A model generated the notes under the pieces. The model was not told where the DNA came from and ran no database searches. It was given only the letters and a program-made list of their open reading frames with translations. From Thalassospira sp. MCCC 1A03138 (GTDB taxonomy: Bacteria > Pseudomonadota > Alphaproteobacteria > Rhodospirillales > Thalassospiraceae): a stretch of 64,000 nt of DNA. Location of the stretch: positions 186,001 through 250,000 of the forward strand of contig NZ_JFJY01000001.1 in the NCBI RefSeq assembly GCF_002115785.1, written 5' to 3'. Shown here piece by piece: positions 24,750-33,137 of the stretch; positions within the stretch are counted from its first letter, which is position 1, and each line of letters starts with the position of its first letter. Made by a program: the position numbers and the translations under genes.

Positions 24750-25061
24750 TCAGGCGTGCGGCCCGTTCAATTTCACTTCCAGCTCCTGCCACGCCTCACC
24801 CGATGCCACAAGGCAGCTTGCCCCGTTGGGCGAGGTAAACAGGATGGTCCATGTCTTGCCATCGGGTGCCTTAAGCACCTCGATCACGCCGCCATTGGCG
24901 GTCACGCCAACCGCAACCGGTTCCTCGGAATATTTCGCACTCAGGCTATTGATCACCTTGCTGCGATCCCCGCAAACCGGCGATACGGTCTGCGCTTCGA
25001 CCGGACTGGCAAGGGCAATGCCACCGGCCATTACGGCAATCAGGCTTACAGTTTTCCACAT
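24750..25061 (-). CDS. Small secreted protein of unknown function
   Basis: A 103-residue protein with a signal peptide (MWKTVSLIAVMAGGIALASPVEA, cleavage near residue 23). The mature part has two Cys (SPVCGDRS and ASCLVASG) and an EVLKAPDGKTWTILFTSPNG segment. The same layout occurs in small periplasmic proteins of alphaproteobacteria, but I do not recognise a named family. AAAGGAGGG lies before the ATG at 25061. It sits between the large terminase and the exporter gene. Confidence 0.65.
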   Translation of the reverse strand: MWKTVSLIAVMAGGIALASPVEAQTVSPVCGDRSKVINSLSAKYSEEPVAVGVTANGGVIEVLKAPDGKTWTILFTSPNGASCLVASGEAWQELEVKLNGPHA

Positions 25062-25312
25062 GGTCAGGCCCTCCTTTAAGGGACAGCGCAGCGCGGCGCA
25101 CCCGATGCCAATCTCCGTTTGGGTGTCCTTTCCCGGCACTGCTAAATTGACCAACACCGCCCTGGCGGCAATAACTAATCTTTAGTATAGAAAAAATCAC
25201 AGAAAACTATTCAACCATATAGATAACGTAATCACGAAAGTTGAATTTTCCATAAATTTTTCGCTCTTTTCTCCGACGGGTTGCATAAGCATCTGTGAAT
25301 GAACAAAACTTT

Positions 25313-26884
25313 TTAGGGCTGAAAGCCTTTTTGGGCCGAAAAAGCCGCCCCGGCAGGCCGCCAGTCGCCCTCCGACCGGGCTTTTTCCACCCGTGGCAGG
25401 CGCACCGGCTCATGAATAAGGCAACCCGCAACCGCATCAAGCCCGTCATCATGCCGCCCCGTTTTGCCCCGGCGGCGCCCCCGCCCCTCGCCCGGACGCC
25501 ATTCGCGCATTTCACGGATGAACGGCGTTTGCCAGATACGCTCATGCGCATGCAGCAACCCCGCACTCAACGCCGCGCCAAATGCATCCTCAATCCGCGC
25601 ATCCTTGTTTTGCGCCTCGTGATGTTCGACCACACTTGCCGCCCAGTCGGCCTGCTTTAAGGCGCGCCGCAGGATATTGGGCAAAAACCGCCCGATCCCG
25701 TTGGTCTCCACCCGCACGGATGGCAAATGATGCGCCTTGATGAACGCCGCCGCCCCGGCACAAATCTGGCTGGCTTCATCGGCTTCATGCAGGCGTGTGG
25801 CATCAAATGTCAGCCACGCCATATCATGCAGCCAGTATTCCCCCTGATCACAGACATAAACGCACGCGATCACCGCGCCATCCCCCCCCTTTGCGCCCTC
25901 ATTTGCGCCACCAGGTACACCCCCGCTTTTGCCAAAACTCGGATCAAAATGGCACGCGCCCGCCATCATCTGCCGATCCCCGATGGACAGCCGAAGCGCG
26001 CCATTGGCCTGCGCGATCACCGCATCATCGCCATAGCGGCGCAACCGCGCGGGGTCGAGGATCCCATCACTGGGGGCGATCATTTCCAGCATCATCTGGC
26101 TGGCAAATTTCCGCTCCCCGGTATGGGTGCGGATTTCCTCGATCTTGAGTGTCGGAAACCGCTCTGGCCAGTTCGATTGCCCCTGATCATCAAGTATCGG
26201 CAGGCAGAACCGCTCAAACCCCGCCAGAAACGATGCAGCCTCCCCGGTTTCGGCCCGGATTTCGTCGGCATAGATCGAATAATAGCTATGCGGGGTGCCG
26301 ACATAAATCTGCGTGCCATCGGGCGACAGGACATAGGCAATCTCGCCCAGTTTTTCGCGCAGTTCGGCACGTTTATGGGCGCTATCGCTGTTTTTGGGCA
26401 CCTCGACATCATCGCAAATCACCACATCGGCCCGCGATCCGGTGATATTGCCGCCAATACCGGCTGCCTGCATCGACGGATCACGCAACACACCCGCCCG
26501 TTCAACAGTAAAACGCTGCGTGCCCCAATCGACCCGCTTTTCGGGCAACAGCCCCGCCAGCAACGGATGGCGTTCGATCACACGCTTGACATTGCGCACC
26601 ATCTTTTTCGCCAATCCCAGATCGGCCGCCAGAACCAGAATCAGCAAATCCGCATCACGATACAGCAACCACGCGCAAAACAGCCCGACCAGTGTTGATT
26701 TGCCCGAATTGCGAAACGCCATCAGCAAAAGCTGCCCCTTCCCCGCCTTCCAGCAATCCTCAAGCCACGCCGCCATATCGCGATGATGCCCCGGCAACCC
26801 CAGCCCCATCATCGCATTCCAGATCCAGACAAACTCGCCAAACCCGGCACATCTCGCCCGCCCCCGATCAATCACCTGCGCCAT
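25313..26884 (-). CDS. Phage terminase large subunit (T7 gp19-like)
   Basis: A 523-residue packaging motor. The ATPase part has Walker A in MAFRNSGKSTLVG (about residue 60), and Walker B in RADVVICDDVEVP. Coupling and nuclease parts follow (acidic residues in GACHFDPSFGKSG and near DARIEDAFGAAL, and a C-terminal RHDDGLDAVAGCL). It cuts and packages DNA into the procapsid. The arrangement fits podovirus-type terminases. GGGGAG lies before the ATG. A terminator separates it from the gene before it. Confidence 0.88.
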   Translation of the reverse strand: MAQVIDRGRARCAGFGEFVWIWNAMMGLGLPGHHRDMAAWLEDCWKAGKGQLLLMAFRNSGKSTLVGLFCAWLLYRDADLLILVLAADLGLAKKMVRNVKRVIERHPLLAGLLPEKRVDWGTQRFTVERAGVLRDPSMQAAGIGGNITGSRADVVICDDVEVPKNSDSAHKRAELREKLGEIAYVLSPDGTQIYVGTPHSYYSIYADEIRAETGEAASFLAGFERFCLPILDDQGQSNWPERFPTLKIEEIRTHTGERKFASQMMLEMIAPSDGILDPARLRRYGDDAVIAQANGALRLSIGDRQMMAGACHFDPSFGKSGGVPGGANEGAKGGDGAVIACVYVCDQGEYWLHDMAWLTFDATRLHEADEASQICAGAAAFIKAHHLPSVRVETNGIGRFLPNILRRALKQADWAASVVEHHEAQNKDARIEDAFGAALSAGLLHAHERIWQTPFIREMREWRPGEGRGRRRGKTGRHDDGLDAVAGCLIHEPVRLPRVEKARSEGDWRPAGAAFSAQKGFQP

Positions 26885-26911
26885 GCCCGCTCCCCACCCA
26901 TCTGATAACAG

Positions 26912-26952
26912 GACCCAAAAACCAAGGCCCCCGGGGTTTCCCCCGGGGGCCT
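26912..26952 (-). terminator. Strong terminator before the large-terminase gene
   Basis: AGGCCCCCGGGG and CCCCGGGGGCCT form a perfect 12-bp stem around a 4-base loop. On the minus strand GGTTTTT follows. It ends the transcript of the small secreted-protein gene at 27022-27324, so the terminase needs its own promoter within about 30 bases or read-through. Confidence 0.85.
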
Positions 26953-27021
26953 GTTTAATTCACAGCAAAAACTAAACCTTGTTAAAGGCAGTATGAGTGT
27001 GAAAAATCTTCGCAACCTATC

Positions 27022-27324
27022 TCAAAGATTGGTGCAAACTCCAAACTTGCTTTCCCAGGATTTTCCACCTGAGTTCCTGCAGTTGTGCGCATCTTTGTGA
27101 TTGAGAATCTTGCCGGTACACTTTCTCGCAGAATAACAATTCTGCCTTCCCGTTGCGCCTTCATCCTCCATAGTTTCATCACTGCTCTCGTCAGAACCAT
27201 TGGGATTGTTCCCTCGGTTATCGGTATTTGTGATGTTCTGGGTTTGAACACCACCTTTGGTATCCGACGCAAAGGCAGGGGCTGCAAACAGCAGCGCTGC
27301 CAAAACTAAGGCCAAAGATTTCAT
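27022..27324 (-). CDS. Small secreted Cys-containing protein, unknown function
   Basis: A 100-residue protein with a clear signal peptide (MKSLALVLAALLFAAPAFA). The mature part is hydrophilic: an Asn/Asp/Ser/Glu-rich, probably disordered stretch (NTDNRGNNPNGSDESSDET), then a Cys-rich end with four Cys (NCYSARKC, HNCRN and GVCTN), enough for two disulphides. AAGGATG lies upstream. It has its own terminator. No family is recognised; the form is that of a small secreted toxin-like or metal-binding protein, but no function is claimed. Confidence 0.68.
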   Translation of the reverse strand: MKSLALVLAALLFAAPAFASDTKGGVQTQNITNTDNRGNNPNGSDESSDETMEDEGATGRQNCYSARKCTGKILNHKDAHNCRNSGGKSWESKFGVCTNL

Positions 27325-27530
27325 CGTACTTCATCCTTTCAAAAAACGGCTATGCTCGGTACCAGATGGTGCCTGCAATAACCTTCCCGGCCTGCGTCAT
27401 GCAAAGCCGGTATGTTTCGGACGAAACATCAATTGGCCTGTGATCAATCGCTTGGGAAAACTGATTTCGGAAAATCCGGCAGTAAACATCTTCCCGGCAC
27501 ACCAGACACTGCCGTAACCCAGCTCCCGAA

Positions 27531-27557
27531 AACAAAAAAACGGGCCGAAGCCCGTTT
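27531..27557 (-). terminator. Terminator after the TetR-type gene
   Basis: AACGGGC and GCCCGTT form a stem around a CGAA tetraloop, with seven T residues following on the minus strand. Confidence 0.85.
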
Positions 27558-27594
27558 CGTTACCGCTAGAAATGCCGGCTCATCCAAACCGCCC

Positions 27595-28209
27595 CTACCG
27601 TCCCGCCTTCACCGCCCCAAACCGCAGCCCATCCACCAGAAGCTCCACCATGCTGCGCGTATGTGCCGCCCCCGCTTCATCGCCAACACCGGCGACCGAA
27701 AGGTTGCCAATCGCGCGCAAAAGGTCATAGGCGGCAATATCGCGGCGCACCTCGCCCGCCGCCGCCGCGGCTTCCAGAAGCGACATCAGAACCGGCTCGA
27801 ACTTCGCGCGAAAATAATCGGGCAGCGCATCAAACGCCGGATCGCCGGAATGCAGTGCTGCCGCCAGCCCCTTTTTGGTCGCGATAAAATCGGTATAGCG
27901 ATTAAGCCAGCGCACCAAAGCCTCGCCCGGCGGATAATCCATCGCCAGCGTTTCTGCGGTTGCCGCACAGGCATCAACCTCGCGCCTGAAAACCGCCGCC
28001 ACAAGGTCGGATCGGGTCGGGAAACGGCGATACAGCGTGCCGACACCAACCCCGGCCCTGGTGGCAATTTCGCGCACCGGCGCATCCACGCCCGCGGTCG
28101 CAAAAACCGCCTTGGCCGCCTCAAGCACCGCATCCTCGTTACGCTGTGCATCGGCGCGCACCCGCCGCTTCGGTGCGTTACCATCACTGTCAAAGTCATG
28201 TTTTGTCAT
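27595..28209 (-). CDS. TetR-family transcriptional regulator
   Basis: A 204-residue repressor. The N-terminal helix-turn-helix is clear: RNEDAVLEAAKAVFATAGVD, then REIATRAGVGVGTLYRRFPTRSDLV. The C-terminal ligand domain has the layout of the AcrR/TetR group. It starts at 28209 (MTKHDFD) and diverges from an alpha/beta hydrolase gene. Three copies of a palindrome lie in the shared region, so it almost surely represses itself and the hydrolase. The inducer is not known. Confidence 0.92.
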   Translation of the reverse strand: MTKHDFDSDGNAPKRRVRADAQRNEDAVLEAAKAVFATAGVDAPVREIATRAGVGVGTLYRRFPTRSDLVAAVFRREVDACAATAETLAMDYPPGEALVRWLNRYTDFIATKKGLAAALHSGDPAFDALPDYFRAKFEPVLMSLLEAAAAAGEVRRDIAAYDLLRAIGNLSVAGVGDEAGAAHTRSMVELLVDGLRFGAVKAGR

Positions 28210-28278
28210 GGTGTCCGCCACGCATGGCTTCCTTTTTCCGACCGGTCCAAAGACCCCGCACGCAATTACCCTTGATAT

Positions 28279-28351
28279 ACGGAACAACGTTCCGTATATA
28301 CGATTCATCAAGTGGAACAAAGTTCCGTTTATTATCGGATCAACGTTCCGT
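28279..28351. promoter_or_regulatory. Triple palindromic operator between the TetR and hydrolase genes
   Basis: Three related 17-base palindromes lie at 28279-28295 (ACGGAACAACGTTCCGT), 28312-28328 (GTGGAACAAAGTTCCGT) and 28335-28351 (TCGGATCAACGTTCCGT). Their start-to-start distances are 33 and 23 bases, about three and two DNA turns, so repressors would bind the same DNA face. This is the expected TetR-type operator pattern. Confidence 0.85.
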
Positions 28352-28406
28352 TTTTCTATATAGGCGAAGCCCCCGACCTTCGCCAAGCAAAACAAGGCAC
28401 CAAGTC

Positions 28407-29387
28407 ATGAACAATCTGCTTACCGATGCCCGCCATATCCCGACCGGCCCGTCCTTTCCGACCCTGTGCATCAACCCGGTCACCCTCCCGGCCCCGGATC
28501 GCGGCCAACCGCTTGAACTGCGCATCACCGCGCCGCTCACCCCGCCCTCGAATGATCGGGACCTTCCGATCCTTCTGCTGTCGCACGGGCATGGGCCGTC
28601 GCTTTATATCCCGTCGAAGGATGGTTACGCCCCGCTTGCGAATTTCTATGCCGCGCACGGCTTTGTCGTGATCCAGCCGACCCATGGCAATTCCAAGGTC
28701 GCGGGCCTTCCGGCCGATGCACCGGGCGCACCGTTTTTCTGGCGCTCGCGTGTGCAGGATATGAAGCTCATCCTCGATCAGCTTGACGCGATAGAGGACC
28801 AGTTCCCCGCAATCGCCGGGCGGCTGGACCGCAGCAAAATTGCTGCCATCGGCCATTCGCTGGGCGGGCAGACGGTTGGCATGCTGCTTGGTGCCCGTCT
28901 GACCGATATCAACGACCCGACCGCACAGAATGTCGATCTGATCGAACCGCGCATCACGGCCGGCGTGCTGCTGGCCGCCCCTGGCAAGGGTGGGGATAGC
29001 CTCAGCGACTTTGCACGTGCAAACTACACGTCGCTCAACCCCGATTTCAGCCACCTGACGACCAGAACCCTCGTCGTTGCTGGCGATGCCGATGACAACC
29101 CGCACCTGACGACCCGTGGCCCCGCCTGGCACACCGACCCGTTCCACCACAGCCCCGGTGCCGACGCCCTGCTGACCCTCATTGGCGGCAAACACGGCCT
29201 TGGCGGTATTGCCGGATATGATGCAAAGGAAACCGACGACGAAGATCCCGACCGCCTTGCCATCACCCAACGCATGACGCTGGCCTACCTCAAATCCGCG
29301 CTTGACCCCGCGGATACGTCATGGGCGAACGCCGCCAAAGCCCTTGCCAATCACGCCCCGTCACATGCCCATGTCACGCTCAAATAA
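28407..29387 (+). CDS. Alpha/beta hydrolase (dienelactone-hydrolase/chlorophyllase-like)
   Basis: A 326-residue esterase-type enzyme. The nucleophile elbow is IGHSLGGQTVG with catalytic Ser, preceded by LPILLLSHGHG as the oxyanion strand, and a late GGKHGLGG with a probable catalytic His. It has no signal peptide and is probably cytoplasmic. It diverges from the TetR gene and should be induced by that regulator's ligand, perhaps its own ester substrate. The start at 28407 (MNNLLTD) lies just after the operator region; the longer frame would run through the operators. Confidence 0.85.
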   Translation: MNNLLTDARHIPTGPSFPTLCINPVTLPAPDRGQPLELRITAPLTPPSNDRDLPILLLSHGHGPSLYIPSKDGYAPLANFYAAHGFVVIQPTHGNSKVAGLPADAPGAPFFWRSRVQDMKLILDQLDAIEDQFPAIAGRLDRSKIAAIGHSLGGQTVGMLLGARLTDINDPTAQNVDLIEPRITAGVLLAAPGKGGDSLSDFARANYTSLNPDFSHLTTRTLVVAGDADDNPHLTTRGPAWHTDPFHHSPGADALLTLIGGKHGLGGIAGYDAKETDDEDPDRLAITQRMTLAYLKSALDPADTSWANAAKALANHAPSHAHVTLK

Positions 29388-29402
29388 CATCTGAAAACAA
29401 AT

Positions 29403-29430
29403 CGGCTGCATCGTTTGCGCGATGCAGCCG
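29403..29430. terminator. Bidirectional hairpin between convergent genes
   Basis: CGGCTGCATCG and CGATGCAGCCG form a perfect 11-bp stem around a 6-base loop between the hydrolase and RES genes. On the minus strand ATTTGTTTT follows. Confidence 0.72.
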
Positions 29431-30117
29431 CTAAATCACCTTCCACGTCTCCCCACTGGCAAGGTTACGGACATAATCGACCGCCTCCCCGTTCCAGTGA
29501 TAGGAAAAATGATCGCCCTGTACGGGGATCGGCACCACATCGGGCCAGAACGACGCGATGCAATGCCCGCCGTCAAACCGCACACTCGGCCAGTAAATCC
29601 CGTCCGATCCCGCCGCGCGTCGCTCCGCCCCAAATTTCTGCGACGCCGAATAATCATCGGGATCCAGCAAATCCGCCCGATCGCTCACGTCATCAAACAC
29701 ATGATCCATCCGCCCGACCAGTTCGCGAAACTGCGATGTCCAGCCCGGTTCCTCATCGGTCGCCCGCATCATCCGTGCATGGTGATGCACGGTTTCGGCA
29801 ATCGCCACAGACCGGCCATCCCCCGCATAATAAAGCCCGTATGTACCATCCGAAAACCGGCCGGGGCGATAGGGCGAACAATGGACAAACGGCGCCATCA
29901 CGTAACTCGCCCCCGGCCCCGATACCCGGCGTTCGACCGGCACCTTGGCCAGATTGCCGATGCTATCGCGGATACGCGGGTTCATCTTGGCCTCGGCCGA
30001 TGCCAGGGCCTCCCAATCGGCGGGATCGGCGATATCTTCAAACAGGTCAATCGGCGGATAGATCGACCGGATGATCCGCACGCATTGCGGCCACGCAACA
30101 TGCCTGCTCCTGCTCAC
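29431..30117 (-). CDS. RES-domain toxin (NAD+ phosphorylase) of a RES-Xre module
   Basis: A 228-residue toxin. RES-domain residues are visible: the Arg in ARRWSRH-like position is replaced by the MSRSRHVAWPQ opening, then RFSDGTYGLYYAGDGRSVAIAETVHHHARMM in the middle, with the conserved Arg, Tyr and Glu of the NAD pocket. RES toxins degrade NAD+ by phosphorolysis. It begins with a GTG overlapping the antitoxin stop by four bases. The antitoxin comes first, as usual for this family. It sits between phage-type genes, probably as stabilising cargo. Confidence 0.85.
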   Translation of the reverse strand: MSRSRHVAWPQCVRIIRSIYPPIDLFEDIADPADWEALASAEAKMNPRIRDSIGNLAKVPVERRVSGPGASYVMAPFVHCSPYRPGRFSDGTYGLYYAGDGRSVAIAETVHHHARMMRATDEEPGWTSQFRELVGRMDHVFDDVSDRADLLDPDDYSASQKFGAERRAAGSDGIYWPSVRFDGGHCIASFWPDVVPIPVQGDHFSYHWNGEAVDYVRNLASGETWKVI

Positions 30118-30527
30118 CAGCCACCACGCTCCGCATCAAGGTAACTTCGGATATCGGCGATATCCATGATCTCGCCGCGCAACATGATCTCCAGCGCAGA
30201 TTGCCCGCCAAACGCCGCATTGGGCTTGCGGATCCACGCATAACCCCGTGCCGGTTCACGAAACAGATATCGCAACCCTTTGTGAATCCCGATCAGCATC
30301 GCCATGCGCGTGCGCAAATCACGATCAATCCGCCCGATATCCTTTTTCTTCCACCGCGCCCATGTGCGCGCGGGCATATCGCCCAGCAACACCCGCGCTT
30401 CCTGATCGCTCAGGTCCCAGACACCAAACAGATTAACCGTGGCCCGCGCCAGCGCGGCCGCCTCATCCTCGGTAATCACCGCCCGATCCGGCCGCGCCCC
30501 GACCGGCTCCACAATCGCGAATTCCAT
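30114..30527 (-). CDS. Xre/MbcA/ParS-type antitoxin of the RES-Xre module
   Basis: A 137-residue antitoxin. It shows LARATVNLFGVWDLSDQEARVLLGDMPARTWARWKKKDIG, the Xre-like helix-turn-helix, and then RDLRTRMAMLIGIHKGLRYLF and AFGGQSALEIMLRGEIMDIADIRSYLDAERGGW, the DUF2384 toxin-binding domain with a typical Trp-rich end. GGAGG lies five bases before the ATG at 30527. An 11-bp palindrome directly upstream is the likely autoregulatory operator. The RES toxin follows with a four-base overlap. Confidence 0.9.
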   Translation of the reverse strand: MEFAIVEPVGARPDRAVITEDEAAALARATVNLFGVWDLSDQEARVLLGDMPARTWARWKKKDIGRIDRDLRTRMAMLIGIHKGLRYLFREPARGYAWIRKPNAAFGGQSALEIMLRGEIMDIADIRSYLDAERGGW

Positions 30528-30536
30528 CACATACCT

Positions 30537-30573
30537 CCATTTGGCATCAATATAGCATTTTTATGCCAAATGG
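30537..30573. promoter_or_regulatory. Palindromic operator of the RES-Xre module
   Basis: CCATTTGGCAT (30537-30547) and ATGCCAAATGG (30563-30573) are perfect 11-base inverted arms separated by 15 bases, just upstream of the antitoxin start. The AT-rich spacer includes TATAGCATT. It is probably bound by the antitoxin. Confidence 0.75.
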
Positions 30574-30617
30574 CAAATGACGGGATAGCAAAACCAGCGA
30601 CCGCGCTCGCGGCCCCA

Positions 30618-30710
30618 TGGACTCCCGCCTGCGCGGGAATAACGAAAGGATGGAAAGACCTTACCCCCCCCCCAAAAAAAACCGTCATTCCCGCGCACGC
30701 GGGAATCCAG
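30618..30710. repeat. REPIN: inverted pair of REP-like elements
   Basis: One element in reverse orientation (30618-30643, ACTCCCGCC/GCGCGGGAAT core) and one forward (30683-30710, CGTCATTCCCGCG with GCACG) flank a short GGATGGAAAGACC spacer that ends in a run of C and A. From 30711 to 30938 I see no further gene or structure; a 28-codon frame at 30743-30829 is not supported. Confidence 0.8.
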
Positions 30711-30938
30711 CCAGCTGTGCCGTGCACGCCGCACGTCACGTCATGTCGATAAAACCGGAAAATTTCGACACGTTCTTGGGATATGTCAATGAGATCGACA
30801 CTAGGCTCTCCTCACTCAAAGACGCTTAACAAGCTTCCATTTTTGCTGACTTACAACATCGTGTGGAGAGATATTTGAGGTGCGAAAGCTATCTATTAGA
30901 GGTAATACGCTGCAAAAAAACGAACCAATTATGGTTGA

Positions 30939-32096
30939 TTACTCAGAAATTATTTGAAATCTCTCAGGATCAAGGAGGTACCAATATCTACCCCTCTTTT
31001 CCATTTTTCCTATAACAGAGACCAACTTTCCTGCCTTGTGGGCAGCTAATGCCTTCCCATAATCTTCTTCATTGAGAGAGATGTGCAGCCTTCTTTGCGT
31101 ATAGTCTTGGGACGATATTTTAACCACCACCTTACGGTCATCATGGAAAATATCCGATGCTCGCAAGTCGAAGTCTGTATGCAAATCCGTTACGTACCCC
31201 GCAACAGCTTCTCTTTCCGGGACAGTAGTTCTTTTCAGTTCTCTCGATGCCGTTTCCATGATTTCAATTTTTTCACTACCAAAATCAAAATTGAAACCCT
31301 GCTCTATTTTGACTTCTGGCAACTGAGGTGACCACTGAAAATCAAAGCTCAAACGACTAAGTTTGGCTGCCTCATGCAAGTTCAACAGGTCATCAAGCAT
31401 GTTGGCATTTAGGCCCTGCTCATAACCATCAGTAATTGGCAACGTGGTATCTTCTCTAGCCGCCAAATCTAGATGTCTCATACCAGTAGCAATTCTTTCA
31501 ATAACCTTCCGCTCAAACGGTGCTTCCAGTTCAGTAAAGACGGAGGTATCCAAGGGCTCTATTAGTGGTTTTGGTATCGCCTCAAAATGGACCGGTGATT
31601 CAACAACAAACCCAAAACTACCTTTGAATGTATGACCAAACCGGCATTTTCTCCCATATTCAGCGGCTACGGGAGGAGCACGCTTAATCAATTGCTCTCT
31701 TCTCAACTCCGCTGCTGCCGAAGAAACCATGAAGGATTTCAAGCAAGTAACATACTCGACGGCAGTCTCCATATCTATGGTATCATACCTAACTAAACTA
31801 TCTGCAATCCGAGAGCGAAACACATCAAACTTTATCGCCAATATTGCACTAATAATCTCTTCAATCGATCTTCCGAGATAGTCAGCTAACTGCTCGATAG
31901 CATCGGCAAGCGACCTTTCCCAGCCTCGAACGTTTTCAGACTTTGCAACGATTAACTCGAACTCTGCACCTTCAATGCTTTTCTTATAAAGTGTATAATT
32001 TTCTGAATTTCCTGCAATGAGCCAATCGCTCACACGAAGATAGCTTTGAACGTTAGAAATGTGAGGTAAACTCTCATAAATTTTTTTCTTATTCAT
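30939..32096 (-). CDS. Unknown partner of a DUF4365 nuclease, AT-rich
   Basis: A 385-residue soluble protein with no signal or membrane segment. I do not recognise the family. The N-terminal third is mainly helical (WERSLADAIEQLADYLGRSIEE and IDMETAVEYVTCLKSFM); the last 180 residues look beta-rich (FDFQWSPQLPEVKIEQGF, then DFDLRASDIFHDDRKVVVKI) and end in RYWYLLDPERFQIISE. Its start overlaps the DUF4365 stop by four bases (ATGA), so the two are translationally coupled. Both are clearly AT-richer than the phage-type genes around them. Defence-linked cargo is a reasonable guess. Confidence 0.75.
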   Translation of the reverse strand: MNKKKIYESLPHISNVQSYLRVSDWLIAGNSENYTLYKKSIEGAEFELIVAKSENVRGWERSLADAIEQLADYLGRSIEEIISAILAIKFDVFRSRIADSLVRYDTIDMETAVEYVTCLKSFMVSSAAAELRREQLIKRAPPVAAEYGRKCRFGHTFKGSFGFVVESPVHFEAIPKPLIEPLDTSVFTELEAPFERKVIERIATGMRHLDLAAREDTTLPITDGYEQGLNANMLDDLLNLHEAAKLSRLSFDFQWSPQLPEVKIEQGFNFDFGSEKIEIMETASRELKRTTVPEREAVAGYVTDLHTDFDLRASDIFHDDRKVVVKISSQDYTQRRLHISLNEEDYGKALAAHKAGKLVSVIGKMEKRGRYWYLLDPERFQIISE

Positions 32097-32635
32097 GAGA
32101 AAAACTCCATTCTCCGAACTCGCTCTTTATCTAGTAAATTTTTAATCGCATCTACATTTAGTATATTTGACTCTGGTATTCTAATCCTGACCTTTCCTCT
32201 GTTTTTAGTTTTATTGCCGGAAGACAACCACCAAAAGCAGCAATTCCTCAAAATCAACTCTTCTGATGAAATATCTAGCCACTTTTCTTTATCTTTCGGC
32301 AAACACATTAGAATAAGAATCAAAGGTTGATCATCACTACTTCTATTTACAATATCATTGTAAGTTTTAGCTTCTAGATCATAAATTACTTCTTTTTTTT
32401 CATTATCATAAGACCAAACGGTTGTGGCTTTTAATTGATAGTCAATTTTACAAGCTCCCTTTAAAAACCGCTCTTTGCTATCTCCATCATCCACCGTTCC
32501 CTTCACCGGCGCAAAGGTACCATCAACGCCATAGTCATGATCAGGTTTACTTATAATAATCCCCGCCATTCCAGCCACGATCGAAACATATGCGCGGCTC
32601 AGAGATTCTTTTGTGTGCTCTTCTGTATATGCCAT
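32093..32635 (-). CDS. DUF4365-domain protein, PD-(D/E)xK-like nuclease candidate
   Basis: A 180-residue protein. It opens with EEHTKESLSRAYVSIVAGMAG, then DHDYGVDGTF, then CKIDYQLKATTVWSY. The Asp of DYGVDG followed by Q-x-K in YQLKAT is the catalytic pattern of PD-(D/E)xK nucleases, as found in DUF4365. The ATG at 32635 is chosen since family members begin with such a helix; a GTG at 32674 is also open. It is the first gene of an AT-rich pair with an unknown protein. Confidence 0.78.
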   Translation of the reverse strand: MAYTEEHTKESLSRAYVSIVAGMAGIIISKPDHDYGVDGTFAPVKGTVDDGDSKERFLKGACKIDYQLKATTVWSYDNEKKEVIYDLEAKTYNDIVNRSSDDQPLILILMCLPKDKEKWLDISSEELILRNCCFWWLSSGNKTKNRGKVRIRIPESNILNVDAIKNLLDKERVRRMEFFS

Positions 32636-32794
32636 GGCTACTTTTAAGTGATTTTCCCGTAAAACGTCTCCCACAAGATGTATTACTATAAAAGAAAGTT
32701 TGCTAATAGGGTTTCCTCAAAGCCCATTAATTTTTCCTAATTTAAAACGATTTTTCAAAGGATTCAGGCTAATATTCTTTGCTATTTTGGCCTG

Positions 32795-33103
32795 TTAATT
32801 TCCTCCCAACGCCCCCCTTGCCTCCGCAATCAGCCTCCTGATCTCCGCCTCTTCCATCGCAGGCGACTTCGCCTTGTCATTTTCCGCCGCCGCATCCGGG
32901 CCGGACGCCCAGCGCAGCAGTTTGATCAGCCCTTCAAGATGCGAAAGCCCCGCCTTGCACGCCGTCTGATGGGCGGCAAAGCTTTTGGCATCCATCTTGA
33001 GGGCCGCGGCCTGCGCCATCCGGCGATAGGCATTGCGCGCCCGGTTGATATCGCCGGGCAGGCTTTGCAAAAACTCCGCCCGCACCGTATCAAGTTCCTC
33101 CAT
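32795..33103 (-). CDS. Small phage protein in the terminase-small-subunit position
   Basis: A 102-residue, almost wholly helical protein (LDTVRAEFLQSLPGDINRAR, then AYRRMAQAAALKMDAKSFAA and EEAEIRRLIAEARGALGGN). In T7-like late regions the small terminase lies between the tail-fibre and large-terminase genes, and this gene is in that place. Small terminases are short and helical, so the role is plausible, but I see no clear motif. GGAGG five bases before the ATG at 33103 decides the start over an upstream ATG at 33133. Confidence 0.6.
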   Translation of the reverse strand: MEELDTVRAEFLQSLPGDINRARNAYRRMAQAAALKMDAKSFAAHQTACKAGLSHLEGLIKLLRWASGPDAAAENDKAKSPAMEEAEIRRLIAEARGALGGN

Positions 33104-33137
33104 CCTGTCCTCCGATCCCGATTTGGCTTCCATGGGG

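Noticed and set aside
25727..26698. A 323-codon plus-strand frame inside the large terminase gene
   Set aside because: It is antisense to a terminase with intact Walker motifs; it is an artefact of high GC.
27350..27535. A 61-codon minus-strand frame between the TetR and secreted-protein genes
   Set aside because: It starts and ends within a gap with a terminator, has no ribosome site and no protein-like pattern.
30743..30829. A 28-codon frame after the REPIN at 30.7 kb
   Set aside because: It is too short and lacks a ribosome site; nothing supports translation.
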